Below, piece after piece: positions 7,057 to 13,096 of a stretch of 13,444 nucleotides of DNA. The stretch comes from an uncultured Bacilli bacterium. Its GTDB lineage: Bacteria; Bacillota_I; Bacilli_A; RF39; UBA660. The position numbers were made by a program, and so were the translations under genes. The stretch is from the NCBI GenBank assembly GCA_947623845.1, contig CANQHM010000033.1:1-13444 (forward strand), in the 5' to 3' direction. Every line of letters starts with the position of its first letter. Positions within the stretch are counted from its first letter, which is position 1. The notes under the pieces were generated by a model. The model was not told the origin of the DNA. It did not search any database and was given only the letters and a program-made list of their open reading frames with translations.

Positions 7057-8580
7057 ATGCCTAGTGTGTTAACAGATATATTTTTAAGTTTAATATTAAT
7101 TTTTAAACACGCTTATTTAGGGGTTCTAAATGGTATCTATGCACCTTTAAAATCAATATTTAATGCTTCTTCTAAAAGTGTTGATAGCGTCTATAAATCA
7201 ACAGTTAAGACCGCAACCAATAATCCTTATAAAAATATTAAACAAGTTAAAGTAAAACCAATAAGTCCTAAACAACAAGCTTTATTAGATGGGAAAAGAA
7301 AACAATTACAAAAAGAATTAGCTAACGAAGATACCAAAGCAAATAAAAAGACATTAGTATATATTTATATTGCGAAAAGTCCCACGGGTAAATTAGTAAA
7401 AGAAAGATTTAGTGCGTTTTCGAAAACAGATGTTAACTCCTATTTAGTAAATGAAGGTTATGAAGTTTATAGTATTGAAACTAGTCCTTGGATTAACTTT
7501 GTTTATGGGGAAGGTTCTTTTGGGACAAGAAAATGGAAAACAAAAGACTTAATTTTCTGGTTAACCCAATTATCAACCTATATTAAAGCGGGGATTACTT
7601 TAACTGATGCAGTTAAAATTTTAATAAACCAAATGGGTAAAGATAAAGGTAAGAGAAGAACCATGGAATCCTTAGCTTATGAACTAACCATGGGGGAAAG
7701 TTTTTCAAATGCTTTAGCAAAACAAGGGACGATATTTCCTAGTTTATTAATCAATATGATAAAAGCTGCCGAAGCAACTGGAGGACTAGAAGAAACCCTA
7801 GATGATATGGCAAACTACTATGAAGAAATGGAAAAAACGAAGAAACAAATGATAAGTGCCATGACCTATCCGACAATTGTTATGATATTTGCTTTAGCGG
7901 TTATTACTTTTATTATGTTATATATCGTACCGCAATTCGTGGAAATTTATCAGTCAATGGATGTTGAGATAAACGGTTTAACTTTATTCTTGTTAAATAC
8001 TTCGGAATTCTTACAATTAAATATCGTCTTTATTATAATGACAGTTATTGGGGTTATAGCAGCTTTGGTATTTATGTATAAAAAGATTAAAGCATTTAGA
8101 AGAATGGTCCAAGTAATTCTTATGAAAATACCAGTAGTAGGAAATATTATCATTTATAATGAAATTACGATATTTACCAAAACTTTTGCATCATTACTTA
8201 AAAATAATGTCTTTATTACGGAAACAATTGATATCTTAAGTAAGATAACTAATAATGAAATATATAAAGAGATAATGTTTAATACCATTAATAATATTGC
8301 TAAAGGGGATAAGATAAGTGAAGCGTTTAAAGATCACTGGGCCGTACCTGATGTTGCTTACTATATGATAGTTACTGGTGAATCAACGGGTCAACTTGCG
8401 GAGATGATGGGCCGAGTTAGTTCTTATTATCAAGTACAACACCAAACAATTATTGAAAGTATTAAGAGTTTAATTGAACCAGTATTAATTGTATCTTTAG
8501 CATTAATAGTTGGATTTATCTTAATAGCAGTTGTAATTCCAATGTTTGGATTCTATTCAGAAATGAGTAGTCAATTATAG
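7057..8580 (+). CDS. pilC: Type IV pilus/type II secretion inner-membrane platform protein (PilC/GspF family)
   Basis: 507 residues. The polytopic platform protein couples the assembly ATPase to extrusion of pilin. The family core begins at about residue 100 with VYIYIAKSPTGKL and NEGYEVYSIE. The first T2SSF domain (about 167-300) has FWLTQLSTYIKAGI, EATGGLEETL and a membrane segment at 272-291. A second segment lies at 321-341. The second T2SSF domain (about 370-495) has FTKTFASLLKNNV, TGESTGQLAEMM and a last segment at 471-495. Residues 1-99 are an extra N-terminal part: a hydrophobic stretch (about 5-28) and a Lys-rich linker, not usual in PilC/GspF, which start near the core. There is no earlier in-frame start, and no Met between residue 1 and 193. 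The ribosome site is weak (AAAGGG 14 bases upstream). pilD follows after eight bases. Confidence 0.9.
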   Translation: MPSVLTDIFLSLILIFKHAYLGVLNGIYAPLKSIFNASSKSVDSVYKSTVKTATNNPYKNIKQVKVKPISPKQQALLDGKRKQLQKELANEDTKANKKTLVYIYIAKSPTGKLVKERFSAFSKTDVNSYLVNEGYEVYSIETSPWINFVYGEGSFGTRKWKTKDLIFWLTQLSTYIKAGITLTDAVKILINQMGKDKGKRRTMESLAYELTMGESFSNALAKQGTIFPSLLINMIKAAEATGGLEETLDDMANYYEEMEKTKKQMISAMTYPTIVMIFALAVITFIMLYIVPQFVEIYQSMDVEINGLTLFLLNTSEFLQLNIVFIIMTVIGVIAALVFMYKKIKAFRRMVQVILMKIPVVGNIIIYNEITIFTKTFASLLKNNVFITETIDILSKITNNEIYKEIMFNTINNIAKGDKISEAFKDHWAVPDVAYYMIVTGESTGQLAEMMGRVSSYYQVQHQTIIESIKSLIEPVLIVSLALIVGFILIAVVIPMFGFYSEMSSQL

Positions 8581-8588
8581 GAGGTTTT

Positions 8589-9332
8589 ATGGTTATATTT
8601 TATGTTATTGTTGGGATGCTTTTTGGGTCATTCTTTCTCGTAGTCGGGAGTAGAATGCCCAAAAATGAATCTATTATCACCCCACGAAGTCATTGTGAAG
8701 AATGTGGCCATGTTTTAAAATGGTATGAATTAATCCCCGTTGTAAGTTTTGTATTCTTACGCGGAAGATGTTTAAAGTGTGGGAAGAAATTATCTTATCT
8801 ATACCCAATTTCGGAATTAGCAACTGGGTTATTATTTGGAATAGCTTATCTAGTATATGGCATGTCTTATGAATTAATCGCGGCGATGATCATCTCTTCC
8901 GTATTACTAATCATCTTTGTAAGTGATTTTAAATACTACATAATTTTAGATGAACCAATTATTGTAGGATCTTTATTAATCTTAGGATTTAAATGGTATT
9001 ATTTTGGAACGAAAGCAATGCTTTTTGCTTTACTATCTGGAGCCATATTATTTGGATTTATGTTTTTAATTAAAATTATAGGAGATAAAGTCTTAAAGAA
9101 AGAATCCTTAGGGGGAGGAGATATTAAGTTATCATTCTTTATTGGAGTAACTTTAGGATTACAATTATCTTTTGTGGCCTTAATAGTAGGGTCCTTACTA
9201 GCGTTTCCATATGCGTTTTATATTATATTCAAAAAGAAGACGAGGGAGATCCCTTATGGGCCATTCCTTATTGCGGGGACTTTAATAGTATTTTATTTAC
9301 AAAACTTTATAGTGACATTTTTACAACCATAA
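8589..9332 (+). CDS. pilD: Prepilin peptidase (A24 aspartic protease family)
   Basis: 247 residues, polytopic. It cleaves the leader of type IV prepilins and in many homologues also methylates the new N-terminus. The N-terminal cytoplasmic domain has a zinc-type pair of CxxC motifs (Cys36/39, Cys61/64). The catalytic aspartates are Asp113 in VSDFKYY and Asp178 in GGGDIKL, the GxGD motif. About seven hydrophobic segments are visible. A strong AGGAGG site sits between the pilC stop and this ATG (8-base gap), so the two form an operon. No pilin, pilB or pilT gene is in the window, so substrates and motor ATPases must be encoded elsewhere. It may serve pili or a competence-type pseudopilus. Confidence 0.93.
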   Translation: MVIFYVIVGMLFGSFFLVVGSRMPKNESIITPRSHCEECGHVLKWYELIPVVSFVFLRGRCLKCGKKLSYLYPISELATGLLFGIAYLVYGMSYELIAAMIISSVLLIIFVSDFKYYIILDEPIIVGSLLILGFKWYYFGTKAMLFALLSGAILFGFMFLIKIIGDKVLKKESLGGGDIKLSFFIGVTLGLQLSFVALIVGSLLAFPYAFYIIFKKKTREIPYGPFLIAGTLIVFYLQNFIVTFLQP

Positions 9333-9333
9333 T

Positions 9334-9371
9334 AAAAATTCTCGAGGATTTATTTCCTCAAGAATTTTTTT
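9334..9371. terminator. Bidirectional terminator between pilD and the XRE regulator
   Basis: AAAAATTCT (9334-9342) pairs with AGAATTTTT (9361-9369). After one C-A mismatch, GAGGA (9344-9348) pairs with TCCTC (9355-9359), closing a six-base loop. It is flanked by T-runs on both strands, so it can serve the converging gene at 9451-9882 as well. Confidence 0.85.
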
Positions 9372-9450
9372 GACATCACTTTGCTCTCATGCGAGGATGG
9401 AGTGGTTCAATAACATTATTACATAAATTTGCTAAAAGTACAATACTGAA

Positions 9451-9882
9451 TTATATTCTACCACATAAATAATCTAAAGAAATATTATATTTAGCACATA
9501 GTTGATAAGCGAAAGTAGTTAAGATTAAAGTTTTACCAGATTCATAAGCACTAATGGTAGAATGGGTAGTATTAAGAAATTTAGCAACATCTTCTTGAGT
9601 AAGTTTATTTTCTTTTCTAATTTCTAATAACCGTTTTCCAACAATTTTTTTATCTATAGAGGGAGTAATATTTTTATAATTTTTAACATTAGTAAAACCA
9701 ACTATGTAATCTATACTAACATTAAAGTAATTAGCATATTCATTTAACTTTAATAAAGAAATAACTTCTTTACCAGTTTCCCATTGAGATATAGCAACGC
9801 GATTAACTTTTAATATTTTCGCTAAATCTTGCTGAGTTAAGTCTTTTTCTTCCCTTAAAAAATATAATCTATCTAAATTCAT
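9451..9882 (-). CDS. Transcriptional regulator with two tandem XRE helix-turn-helix domains
   Basis: 143 residues made of two complete XRE/Cro-type domains. Residues 4-62 contain LTQQDLAKILKVNRVAISQWETGK and end in SIDYIVG. Residues 83-141 contain LTQEDVAKFLNTTHSTISAYESGK and end in SLDYLCG. The repeat suggests an internal duplication, giving two DNA-binding heads per chain. No sensor or peptidase domain is present. The start is set at ATG 9882, with AAAAGGTGAG four bases upstream; the in-frame GTG at 9891 overlaps this site and is unlikely. It is divergent from the variable surface protein (110-base gap) and converges on pilD. An inverted repeat at 9895-9912 lies where its own transcript would start, consistent with autoregulation (inference). 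Confidence 0.88.
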   Translation of the reverse strand: MNLDRLYFLREEKDLTQQDLAKILKVNRVAISQWETGKEVISLLKLNEYANYFNVSIDYIVGFTNVKNYKNITPSIDKKIVGKRLLEIRKENKLTQEDVAKFLNTTHSTISAYESGKTLILTTFAYQLCAKYNISLDYLCGRI

Positions 9883-9894
9883 ATGTCTCACCTT

Positions 9895-9912
9895 TTCATA
9901 TTTTCCTATGAA
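9895..9912. promoter_or_regulatory. Operator-like inverted repeat TTCATA-N6-TATGAA
   Basis: Two perfect six-base arms with a six-base spacer, 12 bases before the XRE regulator start codon. A possible minus-strand -10 (TACAAT, 9917-9912) abuts it, so a bound protein would cover the start of transcription. It matches the site at 6958-6975 in sequence, spacing and position. Confidence 0.5.
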
Positions 9913-9955
9913 TTGTAAATAAAAATAAAAAAAGTAAGCTAATACGACAATTTTG

Positions 9956-9964
9956 TGTTATAAT
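9956..9964 (+). promoter_or_regulatory. Extended -10 promoter of the variable surface protein
   Basis: TG-T-TATAAT (9956-9964) has the same extended -10 form as the pilC promoter. No convincing -35 is seen at 16-18 bp. The start codon is 27 bases downstream. Confidence 0.55.
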
Positions 9965-9991
9965 ATTGTCAAAGATAGGAGAAATGAAAAT

Positions 9992-11758
9992 ATGAAACAG
10001 GTAAATATTGAGAAAGAACTCAATAAAATTCAGTATGGAGATAGAAATAAGTTAATAGGAATAATAGTATTCTTACTAGTTATTATAGCAGTAGGAAGTA
10101 CATATGCCCTATACCAAGTAAGACATACTCAAAAATTAGTATTTAATACAGTAAGTGAATTTAAGAAAAGAGATATTTACTTATCTGTCTTAGTAGATGG
10201 TGAATATAAAAATGATTTTCCTGCAAAAAGTGATGATATGTTATATGGTGGATATGAGTGTGATGGTAGTGCTACAATAAATTTTGATACAGATAAATGG
10301 CAAGTAGCATTGTATGCTTCTCATCCTGATAAATGTACAGTTAAATTTGGTCATAAATATGTTGACCAAAGTGGTGCTAATTATCCAGAATTATATCAAG
10401 GTATGATACCAGTATATTTTGAAAATGGAAAAATATATGTAGCAGATATTACTAGTGAATGGTATAACTATGATGAAAATAAATGGGCGAATGCGGTATT
10501 AATAGATTATGCAAATAAAAAAGATAAATTTTATGATGATAATGGAAACTTACTAGGAGGACATGAAGTAAGTGAAGAAGACATACTTCAAATGTATGTA
10601 TGGATTCCAAGATATAAATATGAGTTATGGAATGTCAATAATGAGGGGAAACCAAAACAATTAATAAATATTGAGTTTGAAGAAGGCACAGCAAATACTG
10701 GAGATATAACATGTACCTATACAGATATGAAAGATGGAACAGTAGAGGAAAAATGTGTAAATAAAAATACACAAACTCAAGTACAAAACAATGAATGGTA
10801 TACCCATCCTGCCTTTACCTTTGGTAATACGAATTTAAAAGGAATATGGGTAGGAAAGTTTGAACCAAGTGATGCACAAGATGAAACTGGAAGAAATAAA
10901 GATGTGATAGGTGAAATAAATATATTGCCAAGTAAAACAAGTATGGTAAATAAAACAGTAAGTACAATGTTTAATGCAGAAAGAGCAATAGAAACAAATT
11001 CTAAGTATAACTTAAATTCTACAGAGATAGATACACATATAGCTAAAAATATCGAATGGGGAGCGATGACGTACCTAACCCAAAGTATATATGGAATATA
11101 TAAAGATGAAAATACTTGTAATATAGCAGGGATGGATAAGGATACTTGTGAAGTATGGATAAATAATACAGCACAAGGTGCTGGAACTACTGGAGTAACA
11201 AATATTTGGGGTGGAACTTATACTGGATGTGTAGGAGATTCTGTAAGTGCTGGAGTAATTTGGAATCAAGATAACGGATCAGTAGCAAAATGTAAAGACG
11301 GAAATAGATGGAATGAAAAGGGCGTAAATGCTAGTTCAACAGGAAATATGTATGGAGTATATGATATAAGCGGTGGAGCAATGGAATATGTAATGGGTGT
11401 AGTTGTTAATCAAACAGGTGGTGGATTATATATACCAGGTAGTGGTTTCCAAGCTGTAGCATTACCTGAATTAAAATATTACGATATGTATACATTTAGT
11501 GATGAAAACACAGCGCATAAAAGAGGGCACTTAGGAGATTCTACTAAAGAGACATTATTAATATTTGGTAACTTAGAGGGCGGATGGAATGCCGACTACG
11601 CGCGTTTCCCTTATGCGGCTTCCAATGCTGTGCATTCTTGGTTCTCACGCGGGGGTGCTTACAACGCTGTCACTCATGCGGGTATTTTCGCCGAATATTG
11701 GACTAATGGTGGTACTAATGCAGGTCACTCATTCCGCTCGGTGTTATCTGCGGCATAA
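9992..11758 (+). CDS. Membrane-anchored C-type-lectin/FGE-like surface protein, probable DGR target
   Basis: 588 residues. Residues 20-41 are an uncleaved N-terminal anchor. A small Cys-paired domain (about 60-120, Cys90 and Cys115) resembles modules common in gut Bacilli surface proteins. The C-terminal half has FGE-sulfatase/CLec marks: WIPRYKYELW (204-213), IEWGAMTYLTQ (354-364), YGVYDISGGAMEYVMG (454-469), RGG (553-555) and SFRSVL (580-585). This fold displays variable residues in known DGR target proteins. The last 59 codons are about 54% GC and poor in A, unlike the rest. Upstream of that, Thr and Ala favour ACA and GCA, whereas neighbouring genes favour ACT/ACC and GCT. The start is ATG 9992 after AGGAGA; a TTG at 9953 lies upstream of the -10 and is rejected. 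The ligand is unknown. No reverse transcriptase is in the window. Confidence 0.8.
   Translation: MKQVNIEKELNKIQYGDRNKLIGIIVFLLVIIAVGSTYALYQVRHTQKLVFNTVSEFKKRDIYLSVLVDGEYKNDFPAKSDDMLYGGYECDGSATINFDTDKWQVALYASHPDKCTVKFGHKYVDQSGANYPELYQGMIPVYFENGKIYVADITSEWYNYDENKWANAVLIDYANKKDKFYDDNGNLLGGHEVSEEDILQMYVWIPRYKYELWNVNNEGKPKQLINIEFEEGTANTGDITCTYTDMKDGTVEEKCVNKNTQTQVQNNEWYTHPAFTFGNTNLKGIWVGKFEPSDAQDETGRNKDVIGEINILPSKTSMVNKTVSTMFNAERAIETNSKYNLNSTEIDTHIAKNIEWGAMTYLTQSIYGIYKDENTCNIAGMDKDTCEVWINNTAQGAGTTGVTNIWGGTYTGCVGDSVSAGVIWNQDNGSVAKCKDGNRWNEKGVNASSTGNMYGVYDISGGAMEYVMGVVVNQTGGGLYIPGSGFQAVALPELKYYDMYTFSDENTAHKRGHLGDSTKETLLIFGNLEGGWNADYARFPYAASNAVHSWFSRGGAYNAVTHAGIFAEYWTNGGTNAGHSFRSVLSAA
11579..11755 (+). 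other. Candidate DGR variable region (VR) at the 3' end of the surface protein
   Basis: By hand count, 95 of 177 bases are G or C and only about 30 are A, in a window that is otherwise strongly AT-rich. The shift is abrupt at codon 530 (GGW). The encoded pattern has a Trp-Phe-x-RGG core (550-555), AGIF (564-567), G-rich turns and a terminal FRSVL, as in CLec-fold variable proteins. Low A content fits a copy in which template adenines were randomised. The GC-rich end (CGCTCGGTG through CTGCGGCA) could hold the initiation-of-homing site. The matching template is not in the window. Confidence 0.65.
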
Positions 11759-11768
11759 AATTAATTTC

Positions 11769-11800
11769 AAGATTACGTCAATATAAGATGTAATCTTTTT
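11769..11800 (+). terminator. Terminator or post-VR hairpin after the variable surface protein
   Basis: AAGATTAC (11769-11776) pairs with GTAATCTT (11790-11797) around a 13-base loop, followed by T-residues to 11800. It starts ten bases after the stop codon. DGR targets often carry a hairpin just past the VR that aids homing, so the structure could play that role instead of, or as well as, termination. Confidence 0.6.
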
Positions 11801-11814
11801 ATGTAGGTCTACAT
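11801..11814. repeat. Short palindrome ATGTAG-GT-CTACAT
   Basis: Two perfect six-base arms with a two-base centre, directly after the T-run of the preceding hairpin. It lies 44 bases upstream of the -35 at 11858, so it could be a regulator site or a small cruciform. No function is assigned. Confidence 0.4.
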
Positions 11815-11857
11815 CAATGGCAAAAAAATTACCCAAAAAAAAAGCTAAAAATTCTTG

Positions 11858-11888
11858 TTGACAAGTTCTCTAGGGGGGGGGGTATAAT
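11858..11888 (+). promoter_or_regulatory. Consensus sigma-A promoter with a G10 tract in the spacer
   Basis: Perfect -35 TTGACA (11858-11863) and perfect -10 TATAAT (11883-11888) are separated by 19 bp. Ten of the spacer bases are a run of G (11873-11882). The 17-bp optimum would need eight G. It drives the lipoprotein operon starting at 11920. Slippage of the tract would change the spacing and promoter strength. Confidence 0.85.
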
Positions 11889-11894
11889 AATATT

Positions 11895-11921
11895 ATATAT
11901 AGAGGAGTGTGTTGTATATAT
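11895..11921 (+). promoter_or_regulatory. Possible 5'-end hairpin framing the ribosome site and start codon
   Basis: ATATATA (11895-11901) can pair with TATATAT (11915-11921), placing GAGGAG in the 13-base loop and the first bases of the ATG in the stem. The transcript should begin at about 11895, so the hairpin would be the very 5' end of the mRNA. The stem is A/U only and weak. Confidence 0.35.
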
Positions 11922-12330
11922 GAAAAAAATTATAAATGTAGTGGTACTATTTTGTTGTGTGCTACTAGTAAGTGGGTGTGGTAAAAAATTTGAATTTACC
12001 GAATCAATGAACGAACTTCGTTCTCATAATATCGGCTTATTAGGACAAAAAACAGTGGGTGAATACTTAGATTATTGTGTTCTAGATCAAAAATGGAGTG
12101 AAGATGATAGTTATACTACTACTGATGGTAGTGGAGCTGTAATCTTAACGGGAAAAGATAAAAAGACAGGAAACAAAATAGAAGTTAGATGGTATAAAAA
12201 ACTAACATGTTCTGGTTGCTTATCTAATGTTTATTTATTCAAAAATGGTGATACTGAAGGTGGTTACCAAGAATATTTAAGTTATCTTGCGGATTATAAA
12301 TATGATCTAGCCGAAGAAAGTAATGAATAA
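11920..12330 (+). CDS. Small lipoprotein of unknown function
   Basis: 136 residues. The type II signal peptide ends in the lipobox LVSGC, with Cys20 the lipidated residue, so it should be anchored to the outer face of the membrane. The mature part has no family that I recognise. It holds a Cys pair in LTCSGCLS (CxxC) and one more Cys in YLDYCVLD, plus alternating polar/aromatic strands (KIEVRWYKK, NVYLFKNGD) suggesting a small beta-rich domain, then an acidic end. The start is ATG 11920, with GAGGAG (11902-11907) 12 bases upstream, slightly long. It is the first gene after the G-tract promoter. The next gene begins 13 bases after its stop, so they are likely co-transcribed. Confidence 0.8.
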   Translation: MKKIINVVVLFCCVLLVSGCGKKFEFTESMNELRSHNIGLLGQKTVGEYLDYCVLDQKWSEDDSYTTTDGSGAVILTGKDKKTGNKIEVRWYKKLTCSGCLSNVYLFKNGDTEGGYQEYLSYLADYKYDLAEESNE

Positions 12331-12343
12331 GGAGTAATAAAAT

Positions 12344-13090
12344 ATGAGTGATTTAGTAAATAGTGAAAATATTAAAAAAAGTGCGTTTTATATTATATAT
12401 GGTTTAGTAGCAGGACCTATATGTATGTTACTATTATTTATTGCATCCTTAATAGTTAAAGAAGATGCTAATATGGTATTATTTCCTATATGTGCTTTCT
12501 TTCCTATAGTATATCGTTTTATTGCTAAATTTGTTATTAAATATAAAATATCTAAAGGATATATAGGAGATACTGATTACTTTGATTTTCTATCTCAAGC
12601 TAGTTATTATATTGTTTACTTTATCTTTGCTTTATTAGGTGGTAGTGGCTTTATTGAAGCCATATTAGTAAGTATCTTCTTAACTAACTTATTACCAATA
12701 TTTAAATTCTTAATTAAGGTAATCTTCCATGTAAGTATGAGTTCTTTAGAATCTAATAATACTGGAATGGATTTTGGGGATGTCGCTTATAGTTTTGCTA
12801 ATGATAATGGTGGTTATGTTTATCAAGATAAAGATGGCAAAGTTATTGGAAGAAGTTATGCTGGTTTAAATGGTGGTTTAGTATTTGAAGATGCTAAAGG
12901 TAATGTTATAGGTTCTTCCTTTAAAGGACTTCATGATAGCCAAGTATTTATGGATCGAAAAGGTAATATCATGGGAGATGCTGTTAAAGATAACTTTGGT
13001 AATGTTATGTATCGGGATAAAAAAGGTAATGCTGTAGGTACTGGTTATGATAATAGTAATGGTGGACATTATTATCAAAAAAGGAAGTAA
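12344..13090 (+). CDS. Membrane protein with C-terminal glycine-rich tandem repeats
   Basis: 248 residues, family not recognised. The N-terminal half has about four hydrophobic segments (near 13-37, 45-67, 85-100 and 102-128). The C-terminal half (about 150-248) is soluble and made of roughly 21-residue repeats with the pattern hydrophobic/aromatic-x-D-x-x-G-x-hydrophobic-x-G: YQDKDGKVIG, FEDAKGNVIG, FMDRKGNIMG, YRDKKGNAVG. Such repeats probably stack as short beta-hairpins. Whether they face the cytoplasm or the outside cannot be told. AAGGAG overlaps the stop of the lipoprotein gene upstream, and the next lipoprotein starts six bases after this stop, so it is the middle of an operon. The role is unknown. 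Confidence 0.8.
   Translation: MSDLVNSENIKKSAFYIIYGLVAGPICMLLLFIASLIVKEDANMVLFPICAFFPIVYRFIAKFVIKYKISKGYIGDTDYFDFLSQASYYIVYFIFALLGGSGFIEAILVSIFLTNLLPIFKFLIKVIFHVSMSSLESNNTGMDFGDVAYSFANDNGGYVYQDKDGKVIGRSYAGLNGGLVFEDAKGNVIGSSFKGLHDSQVFMDRKGNIMGDAVKDNFGNVMYRDKKGNAVGTGYDNSNGGHYYQKRK
12809..13058 (+). repeat. Four tandem repeats of about 21 codons in the membrane protein
   Basis: Units begin near residues 156, 177, 197 and 218, followed by a partial fifth (NGGHYYQ). Each keeps a D-x-x-G core followed by a hydrophobic residue and glycine. DNA-level similarity is modest, so the repeats look old rather than freshly expanding. Confidence 0.7.
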
Positions 13091-13096
13091 GATTAT

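Noticed and set aside
9372..9450. DGR template repeat or reverse-transcriptase remnant near the variable protein
   Set aside because: The only resemblance to the variable region is a short CTCATGCG match. There is no A-rich copy of 11579-11755 and no reverse-transcriptase motif (YxDD) in any gene here.
9883..9891. GTG at 9891 as the start of the XRE regulator
   Set aside because: It sits within the AAAAGGTGAG ribosome site that serves ATG 9882.
9953..9991. TTG at 9953 as the start of the variable surface protein
   Set aside because: The extended -10 promoter (9956-9964) lies inside that extension, so it cannot be transcribed. ATG 9992 has AGGAGA upstream.
10052..10117. Type IV prepilin signal at the N-terminus of the variable surface protein
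   Set aside because: The hydrophobic helix is pilin-like in length, but it lacks the Gly cleavage site and Glu at +5, so it reads as an ordinary membrane anchor.
11589..11786. A 65-codon open frame on the plus strand overlapping the end of the variable surface protein
   Set aside because: It is an out-of-frame shadow created by the GC-rich variable region. It has no ribosome site, and its tail reads into the terminator.
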